A stretch of DNA of 64,000 nt from Agapetus fuscipes. Lineage: Eukaryota > Arthropoda > Insecta > Trichoptera > Glossosomatidae. The position numbers were made by a program, and so were the translations under genes. A model generated the notes under the pieces. The model was not told the DNA's origin. It did no database searches and was given only the letters and a program-made list of their open reading frames with translations. Each line of letters begins with the position of its first letter. Position 1 is the stretch's first letter. This document shows, one piece after another, positions 20,890-32,604 of this stretch. Where the stretch lies: assembly GCA_951799405.1 (NCBI GenBank), contig OX637345.1, forward strand, positions 13,082,001 through 13,146,000. Reading direction: 5' to 3'.

Positions 20890-21059
20890 TGTGGCGAAGC
20901 GGGGTCCTGGCTCGGGCGCGCAGTCTATGGGACGCCGCGGGGGGCGCGACCCTCCCGGCAAGAGAGCCGCATCATCCCCCCCAACGACAACGCCCGCCAC
21001 CACAATTTTACAAAAATCTAAGTCCTCGCCTGCTGCTCGCAATTCTTCATCAATTCAAA

Positions 21060-22170
21060 GTTTTCTTGCTTTAAGTAGTTGTATATTCAAACATCAATAA
21101 AACGTAGTTTCAAAAAGTTTTATATTTACATCATTTTAAAAGTTACCGTTTTTGTTTGTTCTATTAAATATTTCTTTAATTGATTCTTAGAATCCTTTTG
21201 ATATTTTATCAGTTTTCTTTGATATAATTCTGAATTACATTCAGTTTAAATGTAATCTTTTAACTAGACTTTTAGCAGACTATGATATTGAAACTAAAGT
21301 CTTCTTCAATTCTTTAGAAGTTCGTTAATTTCGAAATTGGTGACTAAATTCTATTGCAATTTCTTTATCGATGACACTTTTATTATTAATTTTATTGTAT
21401 TTTCCCATGTAATATATTTTTTAAATAATATTTTGACTAATGTTTGACTACGATTTTTTAAATAATTATTTTTGGTATCAATATTCGTTTACATGGCACT
21501 AAATCATCAAAGTTTTTTTTTATATTTACACAGAAATCACTTTAAAAAAAAATGCAACCAAAACCACATAAAATAAATCACCACCAATCACCATTTTTCA
21601 CATTTTTAAAGAATATTGTTAGTTTTAATGGTACAAAAAGGTATTTTTAATAGTGTGCGTTATTTTTTTCGTATGATTTGTTTTCTTTTGTAGAGTGCAG
21701 AGAATCTGTAAAAAAGAGAGAAAAGAAATAGAAATAATCTGATATATTCATTTATTGGAAATAATGTGCAGTGAAGAATTAAATAGAATGCAAGATTAAG
21801 GAATAAATATTTACATTATGTACAAGGAAATAAAAATAGAAGCAAAATCACGTAGGTAGTGATACTTACATTGGACGTGATTTCGTAATAAAAATAATGT
21901 AAACCGTACTATAATGATAATAAACACCAACAGTTCTTTCTTACCCGCTTAAAAAAATCTCCTGAATTAGCTGACTAAGAGGTTAGTGAAACATCGGGAG
22001 ACCGATACAATACTATTTCCCAGATACCCGGTTTGCATGAAATGTCCGTCTTATTTTGTTTTTTGAAATAAATATACCTAAAGCGATCGTAATTCCAATC
22101 ATCTTCTGTTATACGATGTGGACCAACTCAGTGTTTTAACTATTTGTGAATCACGGGTTATGCACTTTTT
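21060..22170. other. AT-rich region, upstream of the candidate first exon
   Basis: No recognisable repeats or exons. If 20744-20889 is a first exon on the minus strand, this is the 5' flanking region. I see no clear TATA or initiator that I would defend. Confidence 0.3.
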
Positions 22171-22179
22171 GGAATTTGA

Positions 22180-22262
22180 TGGCCATTCACACGTATTTGT
22201 TTGTGGGCATACATTTGAGAGCTTTAAATGAATATATCCTTGCAACTTAGATAATAGATTCA
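22180..22262 (+). repeat. T module 3' fragment
   Basis: Only the final part ('cgtatttgtttgtgggcata' to 'cttagataatagatt'). Confidence 0.65.
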
Positions 22263-22385
22263 GAACAGCGTTTCTACACTCCTCTTCCCCTTCCCGTCAA
22301 AGTTTTCAATTTGATATTTTGATATCAATTTGGTCAACTTTGATATCAACTGCGTTTTTAAACATTCTGAATGCAGTCCGTAGTA

Positions 22386-22672
22386 GTCCGGTCGATAGCT
22401 CAGTTGGTAGAGTGCTTGCATTTCCATGCCGAGAGCTCGAGTTCGAATCCCACCTCGGGTTTAGGTGTTTATTACAAACCCAAAAAAAAAATACGGGCAA
22501 GGTTTATTCAGCCTTCAAAAGAAAGAGCACCAGCCCCCTCGAGAGTTGGTTTGGCGTAGGGCCGGCCCCCTTACCTGTAATAATAAATAGATTCCACTCG
22601 CCACATGCGACCCCTTCGGGGCAAAAGGCGGCAAAAAGTTACACTCCATGTGTAACTTTTACTTAGTAGCGT
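22386..22672 (+). repeat. SINE-A copy, near full length
   Basis: Head TCCGGTCGATAGCTCAGTTG, B-box-like AGTTCGAATCCCACC, then the body with a shortened 'cccctcgagagttggtttgg' region, ending 'gcaaaaagttacactcc'. Confidence 0.85.
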
Positions 22673-22789
22673 TAGTAGCCTGGGAGTTGGGAGTTGACAT
22701 GTAAGTCTTTGACCACAAATATTTAAAAAATATTGGGTATACCGTTCAGGCTTGTGTACTGGAATGGAAGGTCTAAAATTGTTACCACG

Positions 22790-23236
22790 CAATGTTGACA
22801 AACGAACTTCTGCCAACCATAAAGCAGAGAAAGATGATGTACTTCGGTCACATTTAGAGAAATGAGAAATACAGATTTCTTCAAATTCTCATAAAGGGTA
22901 AGATTGAGGGTAGAAGATCGCAGGGAAGCCAAAGGACATCATGGCTAAAAAAAACCTGCGATAATCTAAATGTAAGCTGCAAAGATATGTATCATTTGAG
23001 ATTCATATTAAATGCATTCCCACAAGCAGACACACCTAATTTCGCGCTTACACATGCCGCATGTGGACCTACATTGGCAAAGTGAACCATTTTTTACAGT
23101 ATGGGTGGTCAGCCGCATACCAACCTATCAGTCAAGGAATAATCAAGGAACAATGATTCAACTAAAGCAACAAGCCCTGTTTCGAGCCGCGGCAGCCAAG
23201 GTCAAAATATCAATGATGATCGCCGATCTTCGATAG
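22790..23236 (+). pseudogene. RTE-like LINE C-terminus split by a T module
   Basis: The first part reads KQRKMMYFGHI and GKIEGRRSQGSQRTSWLKK. After the intruding minus-strand T module (22963-23150) it resumes as QQALFRAAAAKVKISMMIADLR and a stop. The intruding copy has lost its middle portion. This order shows that the T module was inserted after the LINE. Confidence 0.7.
22963..23150 (-). repeat. T module with internal deletion, inserted in a LINE
   Basis: The join 'gcatgtggacctac|attggcaaagtgaacc' lacks about 60 bp found in other copies. Confidence 0.8.
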
Positions 23237-23259
23237 AAGTGGCACAAAATAATAAGAAG

Positions 23260-24035
23260 TAGGTTGACTATTGTTCAGTAGTTGTTTTTATGTTTGGAAG
23301 GTTGTTGTGCCGAAGGAAGCGTGTGGGTTGCGTATTGATGGTGCGGCATTGAGAGCCCATACATCATGCGGTGATCTCTGAACCCTGCTCACCAGAAATC
23401 ATCGTTCATCATCGACTATCAAAACATCATCGGTGGGTAATACAAGGTCAACCGCATTCGGGACAATAAATACTACAGAAATAATAAATCATCATATTTT
23501 ATAGATAGTACTTATTAGTGATAACTTATCTGTACAGAATAAAAATAATGGAAAAATCTGTAGATGTCAATTGCCTGAATCCAAAAATTGGTGTCTCTAC
23601 GACCCGTAGTTTTGGCTGGAACATAATACTATTGATTTTACTTCTAGGTTATTTCTAATTCAACTGCGATTTATTTGTGCAACAAGATTTATTTTACACA
23701 ATATCGGTTCACACTGAACTGATTACTTTTCGTGCTCTGTCTACATATATGTACATCGCGTCACAATGTTTCAAGCGCCTCTGGCTCTCCGCAGAATCCT
23801 TGCTCGTATATAGACGATTCTTGCGTGTTCCATATTCATGTAAAGTGGATTGTTTCACACACATACCAGCAAGCTACGTGCTGGGCTCACGTACTAATAC
23901 TACCATAATGGATCATACTAGAGCCAGATTGTTCGACACACACTATCGTGCTTAGGCCCACGTAGAAACCCATACGTTCGTAACAATACATACAATATAC
24001 ATACATACGCACGGATAGACTCATGTTCGACAAAT
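23260..24035. other. No feature recognised
   Basis: Unique AT-rich sequence with no exon pattern I would support. Confidence 0.35.
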
Positions 24036-24039
24036 TAGG

Positions 24040-24150
24040 TTTTTTACGTGTCCAGGTACAGGACAACTAATTTCCGTCGAAACCTCATTTTTTTCCGCCG
24101 ACGAATACAAAACTTTATAACAATTCCCAGGGGCTGCTATAAAGTAAAAA
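24040..24150 (-). repeat. Unclassified repeat U2
   Basis: In reverse complement similar to 13894-13990 (ctataaa.tcttgtattcg, then a GA-rich segment, then 'aaaaaacct'). Confidence 0.45.
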
Positions 24151-24179
24151 ACATAGACAACCCGGCAGAACGAGTTTAT

Positions 24180-24272
24180 TCTGAAAGGCCACGTACTACA
24201 GGCGTCGCGTCGGTAAATTACCGTATCTATTTGAAGACAGAAAGGAATAAAACATGGCGGCGTGTAAACAGC
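24180..24272 (+). mobile_element. M2 MITE fragment (ATGGCGGC palindrome family)
   Basis: 'ccgtatctatttgaagacag' and AAACATGGCGGCGTGTAAAC with CAGCTGAT, matching the left half of 58610-58740. It is cut off by a T-module tail. Confidence 0.65.
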
Positions 24273-24650
24273 TGATCGCTAATCTAATCTAATCTAATCT
24301 AAGCTGCAAAGATATATATATTTTTTTTTTTTTTTTTATTTAACAAAATATAAATACAAATTTATTTTAAAACAAGTAATATTTCTAAATAATAATAACA
24401 ACTTAATTGTTATTTCCTCACCAATTGAAGAGCCAAGCTCTTGTGCTTGGTGAGGGAATCGCAGCTATCTTAAATAAATTATGTTCTTAATTTATATTCT
24501 ATATAATATAATGAGATAAAAACTTAATATAATACTTAAAGGAAAAAAATATAGGTAATATACAAGAATAAATCAAAAAATAAACTAACAATATAAAAAA
24601 TGAAAAAAACCAAAAATTAGAAACTAAATCTAAATCTAAATCTAAGCTGC
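24273..24650 (-). repeat. T-module tail, then poly-T and AT-rich tract
   Basis: 24273-24315 holds four ATCTA-type repeats and 'gctgcaaagatat', the tail of a minus T module. It breaks into a T run (24318-24337) and unknown sequence containing a short inverted repeat around 'caccaattgaagagccaagc'/'gcttggtgagg'. The T run could be the A-tail of a minus-strand retrotransposon. Confidence 0.45.
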
Positions 24651-25168
24651 AAAGATATGTATCATTTGAGATTCATATTAAATGCATTCCCACAAGCAGA
24701 CATGCATAATTTCGCGCTTACATATGCTGCATGTGGACCTACAATATAAAAACCCCAATCTCAAATGAACATAAGCCCTGCAACTCTTGCCGACCTTCCC
24801 TGAAGCAGGGGTGACATTGGCAAAGTGAACCATTTTTTACAGTATGGGTGGTCAGCCGCATACCAACCTATCAATCAAGGAGTACATGCAATTGATACAA
24901 TCAAATATATAAAACAAATAAATTCTAAGCAATTAAACAGTAAAAAATTAAAAAGCTACAACACATATTTTTTAAATTTAAAAGCCTTAGCTTTAACCGC
25001 CAGCATTACAGATCAACCGCCATTTCTTTCGATCCTTGCATACTTCTTTCATTTCATCCAGAGCCATAACCTTTTTCATACAAGCTCTCCTTTTATTATG
25101 ACTCTGGATATCCCATTCATTCGCTATTTCGAAAATTTGGTCCATCCATACCTTTCTCGGCAATAAGT
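24630..25168 (-). mobile_element. LINE-alpha 3' end, minus strand
   Basis: T module at 24640-24888. Then, further right, minus-strand codons EIANEWDIQSHNKRRACMKK and DEMKEVCKDRKKWRLICN (25168-25003). The UTR between is shorter and different from that at 20204-20327. Confidence 0.75.
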
Positions 25169-25575
25169 TTAATAAGTTCAAACAACCAATCAATAAGTAG
25201 AACTATGAATATATATATATTTTTTTATTTTAAACTTAATTTTTTTAACATCCTTAATTATTTTGATTTCATTTGGCAATATGTTATAGTATTTTATTCC
25301 CCTACAGATAAAATTATTCTCGAATTGTTTTGTTTTAAATTTAGGAATTGTTATAAAATTTTGTCTTCTCCTTGATATAGCTCTTTCAAATTGTTTTGCT
25401 TTGTCAATTTTTATTATTTCCAGAGTAGAGTACAGTTTGAAAATTTGTTCTATAGTTGGTACCTTAAAAATTTTGAATAAAGATTCTGTTGAAAATGTTG
25501 GTGGCTTTTTTAGAATTACTTTAATAATTAATCTCTGAGCTATTTTGACTGAATTTAAAATATTATCATATGATA

Positions 25576-25675
25576 TTAAGCGCGAACTACACTTGTTGGT
25601 TTGTGGGCATACATCTGAGAGCTTTAAATGAATATATCCTTGCAACTTAGATTATAGATTATAGATTATAGATAT
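25576..25675 (+). repeat. T module 3' fragment inside the Jockey-like LINE
   Basis: From 'gcgcgaactacacttgttgg' to 'cttagattatag' repeated three times; the extended tail indicates template slippage at insertion. Confidence 0.75.
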
Positions 25676-25884
25676 ATTATTATCCCCCCCATCCAATTAT
25701 GCCATATTGTAGCATTGATTGTACAATTGAGTAGTATACCATTTTTAATTGTTCGATTTTAAGAATGTTTCTGAGTCTTATGAATATGTATAAACATTTT
25801 CGTATTCGTTTGACCAGTTCCATTATGTGATTTTTCCACTTCATATTTTGATCTATAATAATGCCTAGGTATTTTATATTTTTA

Positions 25885-27267
25885 GTTGAAGTCAGAGGCG
25901 GTTCGCCAATAACGTGCAGCCGTTCAATGCACTGCCTAGATTTTATAAAAAAAAAATAGCAAAAAAATGTATATCCTTTTAAAAAAAATATGTTGTGTGG
26001 AAGTTGTTTTGAAAGATCGCTGAAGTAAAAATCAATAATAAATAAGTACCGACTTAATTTTATGGAGCGCTCGCGAAGCACAAAGGCGCCGTACCTACAT
26101 AACACATGATATTATAGTTTGGGTACCTATACCTACTCATCGTGCAAAATCCAAAGTGAACTGAGGATTTAAAAAAATTTCATACATATTATGTGGTTGC
26201 TCCAAATCCGTGCCATAGAGCGAGAAAGCAGATAAAACATTACCATTTCATCAAGCTAGACAAAGACGCAAAACGGTGGTTTGGTGCAGCGCCGAAATAT
26301 TATAAAATATTCGACTTGCCTTGGACACAATGAATCCTCACAATTTAGTCCTGAAGCATTTTTAAGAAAACAATGTTTGTTGATTGAAAATAATATTGAA
26401 ATCTCGGTGACTCACTTCCATTCCGTTGTTAGTTGACATGTAAACGTACTGTTGCCGGTTCTGTCTGTATTTAGCGTGAATATCGTGAATTTATTACAAT
26501 TTTGTTTTTAATTAATTTTCTGACGATGAATTTGACTTTATCAAGAAAAATCGTAGTTTTTTCGATCATTTTTTTTATAAAAAGTTGTTATCTTCCTAGA
26601 TCATAATTCAAAATTATTCAACAATGTAAAGCTAAGTGTAAAAAAGTGAATAGGGTATTTAAAAAGAATATTATTTGAAAGCATCTTGTCTGTGTGGTTG
26701 TGAATGATTAATTATACTTTTTTCTGCTTCCTGTGTCTTATTATCGGTGGTGAAAAATCTTGGAGTGAAAAGGTGTTGTCATATGTAGATCTCGCTCACC
26801 TTACTAACAAAGTTAAAAAGCATGCACTTTTGCAAACTTATGTGCATTGAGCGTGTAATGCATTTAAATTAATTAGGTCAAACAGATATTCGACAATTGC
26901 TTGTGATGTTGGTTGTAGAGAATCAATTAAAATGTTTAATGACAAAGTGCGTCAGAACAGATTATAGAATTTTTGTTTGTGTTCAATTTTGTGCTGCATT
27001 TGAGTTGGCATTGAGGCTTTCGCTCAAATGAAGAAGCGAAGTATGGATTTACATTTCAAATAACTGCAAGTAGGTATTTGCTCATTTATTTCTTATGCAA
27101 CAAAACGGGTGCAGGTGAGTACTCTTGTACCTAAATAAACCATTATATTATATGTATGTATTTTTTGCAATTGCATTCCAAGCAAAATGGAAAATTAAAG
27201 AAAAATTGAAATTGCAGAAATTTTGAACTGCTAACATTTTTATTGAGGAGCCGCCTCTGGTTGAAGT
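25885..27267. mobile_element. Non-autonomous hAT element (1367 bp) with 8-bp target duplication
   Basis: Starts CAGAGGCGG at 25893 and ends CCGCCTCTG at 27259. GTTGAAGT lies directly outside both ends (25885-25892 and 27260-27267). Removing the element rejoins the LINE frame around it, so boundaries are firm. No transposase-like frame is present inside. Confidence 0.9.
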
Positions 27268-27526
27268 TAGTGTTGAACATGTGTTTTCACAGTTTTTAGT
27301 TTCATTGCAATTCTGACTGTGTATGATGATTTTAATTGGCGGCTCTGAATTAAATTTATTTATTGCGAAAGAAATGAATTGAGTTTTTTCAATATTTAGT
27401 GATAATATATTACTATCGAACCACCCCTTCAGTATATTCATGTCAAGATTTGCTCGTTCATTAATAGAGCGCCAATCTTGTCCCTCCAATATAATGGCAG
27501 TATCATCTGCATAAGATATCATATCA

Positions 27527-28402
27527 CTTAAGATTCATACTAAATGCATTCCCACAAGCAGACATGTATAATTTCGCGCTAACACATGCCGCATGTGGAC
27601 CTACAATATAAAAACCCAATCTCAAATGAACATAAGCCTTGCAACTCTTGCCGTCCTTCCCTGAAACAGGGGTGACATTGGCAAAGTGAACCAATTTTTA
27701 TATTATGGGTGGTCAGCCGCATAACAACCTATAAGTCAAGGAACATACCTGACAAATTACATTTTTTTAAATCAAAGAATAAAAATTATAATATATACAT
27801 GACATAAAAAACTAAATCATAAAACCAATTTCACTTTAACAAACCCTAGCCGCCAACATCACAGATCAACCGCCATTTCTATCTATCCTTGCATACTTCT
27901 TTCATTTCCTCCAGAGTCATAACCTTCTTCATACAAGCTCTTCTTTTATTATGACTCTGGATATTCCATTCATTCGCAATTTCGGATATTTGGTCCATCC
28001 ATACCTTTCTCGGTCTTCCTCTACCACGACATCCATCTATTCTACCAACATATACTTTCTTCGTCAGTCTTTCCTCATTCATTCTCTCCATATGCCCAAA
28101 CCATCTTAACAAACTTCTTTTAATCTTCACTTTCACACTTTCTTTTGCACCACATTCTTTTCTTACAAAATCATTCCTCACCCTGTCACTCCGTTTTTTC
28201 CCAATCATACTTCTTAGAAAGTCCATTTCAACAGTATGGACTTAACTAATTTCACTTTCATTCACCGTCCAGGCCTCGCTTCCATACATCAAGGTGGGTA
28301 AAAGTATGCCACTGCGTACCGCCAATCGAGCATTTTTAGATATGTTTTGATTTTTGGCGATACAAGCTGTGGCACCCAGTACACACCTGCCCTTCATTAT
28401 TC
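27527..28402 (-). mobile_element. LINE-alpha 3' third, minus strand
   Basis: T module 27527-27745, UTR, then coding from about 27850 to 28402 with the same order as the copy at 19091 (IGKKRSDRVRNDFVRKECG; RWFGHMERMNEERLTKKVYV; GRGRPRKVWMDQI). The stop within the YGSEAWT-MDFLR stretch (about 28240) marks decay. Confidence 0.85.
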
Positions 28403-28424
28403 ATGCTGTGTACATGTTTTAAAA

Positions 28425-28475
28425 CTGAATGGTACTGCGATCCGCTGTTTACAAGCCGCCATGTTTTATTGCTTG
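28425..28475 (-). repeat. M2 MITE half-palindrome fragment
   Basis: 'cgctgtttacaagccgccat' and 'gttttattgc' match the right half of the M2 family. Confidence 0.4.
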
Positions 28476-28705
28476 CTGTCATCAAATAGACGCCCGTTGA
28501 TGAGAGTAGGAGCCCGGTTAAATTATCACACCCCTTGTGGGTAGTTTTTAGATTTGACTGGGTAAAGGTTTGAGCACCCCATCACGAGAAGTGTGATATG
28601 ACATTTACCGTGCACCCCTATTTTTAAACATCTGGCTGTGGACTGCTCCAACATGAGTATCAACATGCTTTACAGTGTTGACTTTGGGAAAGAGAATATC
28701 TCTTC

Positions 28706-29110
28706 TTGACTTGAGGCTGACCACCCATACTGTAACAAATGGTTCACTTTGCCAATGACACCCCTGTTTCAGGGAAGGTCGAAAAGAGTTGCAGGGCTTA
28801 TTGCCCATTTGAGGTTTGAATTTTAAATTGTAGGTACACATGCCGCATTTTTAAGCACGAACTTTCTTGACTTATAGGCTGATATGAGGCTGATCCACCA
28901 TACTGTAAAAAAATGGTTCATATCGCTAATGTCACCCCTGTTTCAGGGAAGGTCGGCTAACAGGACTTGTGTTCATTTGAGACAGGGTTTCTATGTTGTA
29001 AGTTCACATGCGGCATGTGTAAGCACGAATTTATACGTGACTGCTTTTGGGAATGCAAGTAATATGAATATTAAATGTAATATATCTTTGCAACTAAGAT
29101 TCTAGATTTA
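28706..29110 (+). repeat. Two T modules in tandem
   Basis: The first runs from 'cttgaggctgaccacc' to 'taagcacgaact' (28868). The second starts immediately with 'ttcttgacttataggctgat' and ends 'cttttgcaactaagattct'-like at 29110. The second sits within the first's 3' end. Confidence 0.8.
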
Positions 29111-29569
29111 TAGTAGGTACTATCAATGTTTTAAATTGTTTTTTTGTTCTATAAAACACAGTCTCATAAAATCAATGTTTTCAGCTGTTGTCAAGGTATT
29201 ATACAATGCTCTACCAAATAAAATCTGCCGGTACAATAAACTTCTTAGAAAAAATCCACTCGACAGGTGAGAGAGAGCCTGAGGTCGGATATTACGCAAA
29301 GCAACGCAAAGCAAAACATGCCAAGTACACAATCGTGTCGTTGTACGCACACACATGTAGGCGGTTTTGAATACAGCCTACGTGTCCAAAAAAAATACAT
29401 AAAAGAAAATCCGCCAACGCAGAATTAAAAACGCCTACTGGAATATGCCCACACTGTCAAAAAATGGGCTAGCGAAGATTTGGGTAAGGGTGCTTTTTCT
29501 GAGAATATTTTTACAATAACCTCTATTGCTAACAGGGGCGTGCAAAGCATTTTTAAGTATGGTTATGCA

Positions 29570-29705
29570 ATCTGTACTGTACTGTTTCCTGCCGCCGTTC
29601 CACTAGGGGTAGCCGGTACCTCCGCAGATGCGTCTCCACTTTTTTCTGTCCTTACAAACCACTTTCATTTCCTCAATACCCATCACCTTTTTCATACATA
29701 CTGTT
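29570..29705 (-). pseudogene. LINE-alpha-related C-terminal fragment
   Basis: Same subfamily as 17010-17135 (reads KKVMGIEEMKVVCKDRKKW..RICGGTGYP on the minus strand). Confidence 0.55.
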
Positions 29706-30094
29706 ATGTAAATATTAGAATAGGTATTAGCTATAACTATGCAATAAGAATCCTCATAAATATGTGTGGGTAGGAATCATTGAATAAAATACTTGAAGCA
29801 TCGAGAAATAATGATTACTACGCCTTTCTGGAACTGTCTAGCGAATGTAGATCTAGATAGTACTGTTTTGAAGAGTATAAGGGTGCAAGTTGCTTGCAGA
29901 GCCAGTATCCTACGAGCTTTACAACTACATTGAACCAACTTAACCAGTGAACAGAAACCAAGTATAATGGAATAGTCGAGACTATCTTTGTGAAAATAAA
30001 TTATTAAAAGTGTAAAATAAACAACTGTATAAGAAGACCAGTATTTTTATTGAACGACTTTGGAACCCTAAATTCGTAACAATACTCTTCTCTT

Positions 30095-30262
30095 TTTCTC
30101 ACTCTGCAGATTCCATTCTTTCGCAATCTCACCTTTTTGGTCTAACTATTTTTTCCTCGGCCTTCCCTTTCCGCGCTTTCCTCTGACATTTCCTTTGTAC
30201 ACTTTCTTCGTTAGTTGTTCATCATTCATTCTTTCGAGATGTCCGAACCATCTCATCGTACT
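30095..30262 (-). pseudogene. LINE-alpha-related fragment
   Basis: Minus-strand MRWFGHLERMNDEQLTKKVYK, then GKRGKGRPRKK and a stop, then KGEIAKEWNLQSEKKRR. Matches the mid C-terminus of the copy at 19091. Confidence 0.65.
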
Positions 30263-30540
30263 TTTTTGCAATCATATGGATTTTCACGGTGCCTGGAAAA
30301 CTTGATAATAATTCATTTCACAGATCTGTGCTAGTGCATAATTATGTGCATGGTTTGTGTTTCAAAGTCATATGAAGCTTAAAATCATTTCAGATCTGTT
30401 GATATCAATTCCTGGATTTTTTAGTACCTAATTAATTATGTACGGCAACATTTATTTGCCCCTATAGAGATTTCGCCCAAGGCCGGAAACCCCTTAGGCG
30501 ACGACAGCTTCTAATTGCGTTTGCATTTTTCCAGGCTCAT

Positions 30541-30860
30541 TCCGGTCATTAGCTCAGTTGGTAGAGTGCTTGCATTCAATGCTGACAGCTGAGGTTCGAA
30601 TCCCACCAAGGGAGGGTGGCAGAAATGATTTCCCGTTTCGGTAATTATTTCAAATCCAAATAAAATAAAATTCTAGCATGGTTTTGCTTAGCCTTCACAA
30701 GAAATGAGTACCAGCCGCATCGGCACCTGAGAAACCGCCACTTTAATTGAAGTGATTGGCGTTAGGTCATTCTCTTATTTGTAAAAATAAATAGCTTTAA
30801 CTCTCCACATGCTACCCATTCGGGGCGAATGCGGCAAGAAGGCACTCTATGTGTTATGTT
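30541..30860 (+). repeat. SINE-A copy
   Basis: Head TCCGGTCATTAGCTCAGTTG, B-box GGTTCGAATCCCACC; ends 'cgaatgcggcaagaaggca'. Confidence 0.85.
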
Positions 30861-30893
30861 TCATTCCGGAGACTTGGTCTCTCGTTTCTTACT

Positions 30894-31133
30894 GTGCTAT
30901 TCTTAGACATTTTAGTCGTCCATTGAGCCCACGCTTTGACAAACTAATGATGCATTTGTATGAAGACCTGTCAATCCAAGATGGCCGCAAGTGAATAGCT
31001 GATTTGTATTCACACAAATATTACCTAAATTCGGTAGGTAATAATGACCGTGGTTATGAAACTTCCAGCCCAGGCATCATTAGTTTGTCAAAGCGTGGGC
31101 TCAACGGACGACTAAAGTGTCTAAGAATAGCAC
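30894..31133. mobile_element. M1 MITE, copy 1 (240 bp, about 60-bp inverted repeats)
   Basis: GTGCTATTCTTAGACATTTT at the left is matched in reverse at the right end (CTAAGAATAGCAC), and the arms continue through 'agcccacgctttgacaaact'. The centre is an M3-type palindrome ('ggccgcaagtgaatagctga', 'ggtaataatgaccgtgg'), so M1 carries an inserted or captured M3. Confidence 0.8.
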
Positions 31134-31545
31134 TGTTAGTCGCTTAGTTGCGTTTAATTCCTGAGGCTTGGTCTCTCATCTAACGCTATTCTGTATGGTC
31201 TCTTCTGTCTATATTTTGAATTTCGACAATGTGTTTTTATCGTACGAAGTTAGGTGCAGGGTTTGCAGCTATATAGAGTCACGATTAAAGGACAAAATGC
31301 AGCAGATATTCGCGCGTGGGCGTTTTGGACTACGGTCATTGCGCGGATGAATGTAGGCGTAAGCACTACCACCTACAAACAGGGCTGTGCCAAATGGAGT
31401 CCAAGAAATACATAGACCTAGTCGAAAAGTGATGTCTTACTCAAAAATATGTCAAACATAAACTCGTCTATAAACAAACATGATATAGTTTAAGAACAGA
31501 AAAAACAAATGTTGATAAGTCTGAAATTTCTGTAAGGGTACTTTT
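31134..31545. other. No feature recognised
   Basis: Starts with a trace of the SINE-A end ('cgcttagttgcgttta' at 31140). The rest is unassigned. Confidence 0.35.
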
Positions 31546-31552
31546 GGTCTTG

Positions 31553-31860
31553 GACCGGTCCGTAGTCCAGTGGCAACACTTCGGACTCGTAAATGGAAGA
31601 TCGTGGATTCGAATCCCGGCGGAACACAAAGTATACCATTTATATTTCCAAATGTGCTCTTCGCTGGGTTCAAAAATTCATAAACCTTTACCTAAGACTG
31701 GTCACTGAAAGGTCCATCCAACCTTACAACAACTGAGTCTTGCTTGAGAATTGGCGCTTTCTACAGCGACGATAAAATTCGCAGAGGGCTCTTGAGGTAT
31801 GATACACACAAAAACAGCGCTCACCAAATAAAACATCCTAATTTTATTATTATTATTATT
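31553..31860 (+). repeat. SINE-B copy, full length
   Basis: Head GACCGGTCCGTAGTCCAGTG, B box GATTCGAATCCCGG, body, and the tail 'aaacagcgctcaccaaataa' ending in ATT repeats. Confidence 0.85.
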
Positions 31861-32147
31861 ACTTTCTGTCTTTCTGGGGATATCAATTTCTATAATTTAC
31901 TTTACAAAAACACAATAAAATTCTTAGTAAATGTATGCCTAAAAACAGACGCGTGCAAGTTAGCGATTTTACATTGATGTGTGTTTTCTAAGTATCATAG
32001 ACCTCTAGATTTCCTTAAATCTGGTTAGTTTCCGCCATTGGATCCCTTAAAAAATAAACATTAACGCGATTGGCACAGTTTCTTCATGCTTTCTCGAATC
32101 ATTTTCTCCTCAAACTTTTGTTTGAATAACAAATAGTGCCTTACAAG

Positions 32148-32312
32148 AAATGAGTAGGTAGGAGGTACCAAAGCCCCCTTGTAAGCTGGGAAAACTACCA
32201 CTTCAACCACAACGGCCTCCTTACCTGTAAAAATAATTAGGTAACATTCGTCAAATGCGACTCCCTGAAGGAAAACGCGGCAAGAAGTTATATACTGCAA
32301 GTGCAGCTTTTT
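32148..32312 (+). repeat. SINE-A 3' part
   Basis: From 'acaagaaatgagtaggtagg' to 'aagaagttatatactgcaag'; no head. Confidence 0.6.
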
Positions 32313-32604
32313 TGGAGCCGAAATATTTGTTAGGCACAGCCCTGTCAGCAACCACCCACTTGTAGTATATCAATAATTGAATGTTAGCGTCGCCTATCAT
32401 TCTTCTATGCGCCCAGATAGAGAGAGACTAGACGTAGAGCCTCTAGGAAGCGATCGCCGCTGATTATAATGGGGACCCGCTGTAATGATGCGATGATTAT
32501 CATTTGTGGAGTCGGCATTAAATCATCAGAAGGCTGGACTTGGGCGCCAGTGGAAAAGAGGTATATGGTAAGCTTACATAATCGGTTTTCTATCTATAAT
32601 CTAA

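Larger units (their letters stand above)
25190..27525 (-). pseudogene. Jockey-superfamily LINE ORF2 remnant, multiply interrupted
   Basis: Minus-strand order: ISYADDTAIILEG (RT YADD motif, 27520-27480), LKGWFDSNILSLNIEKTQFI, then a break at the hAT insertion, then KNIKYLGIIIDQNMKWKNHI and YSIVQSMLQYGIIGWGG (25875-25680), then a T-module insertion, then the C-terminal part with PTIEQIFKLYSTLEIIK and NDFICRG-like ending at about 25215. The insertions at 25576-25675 and 25893-27259 are younger than this LINE. Confidence 0.75.

Noticed and set aside
22319..22666. 115-codon plus frame
   Set aside because: It lies over SINE-A; similar SINE-derived frames appear at 35782-36073 and 53363-53662.
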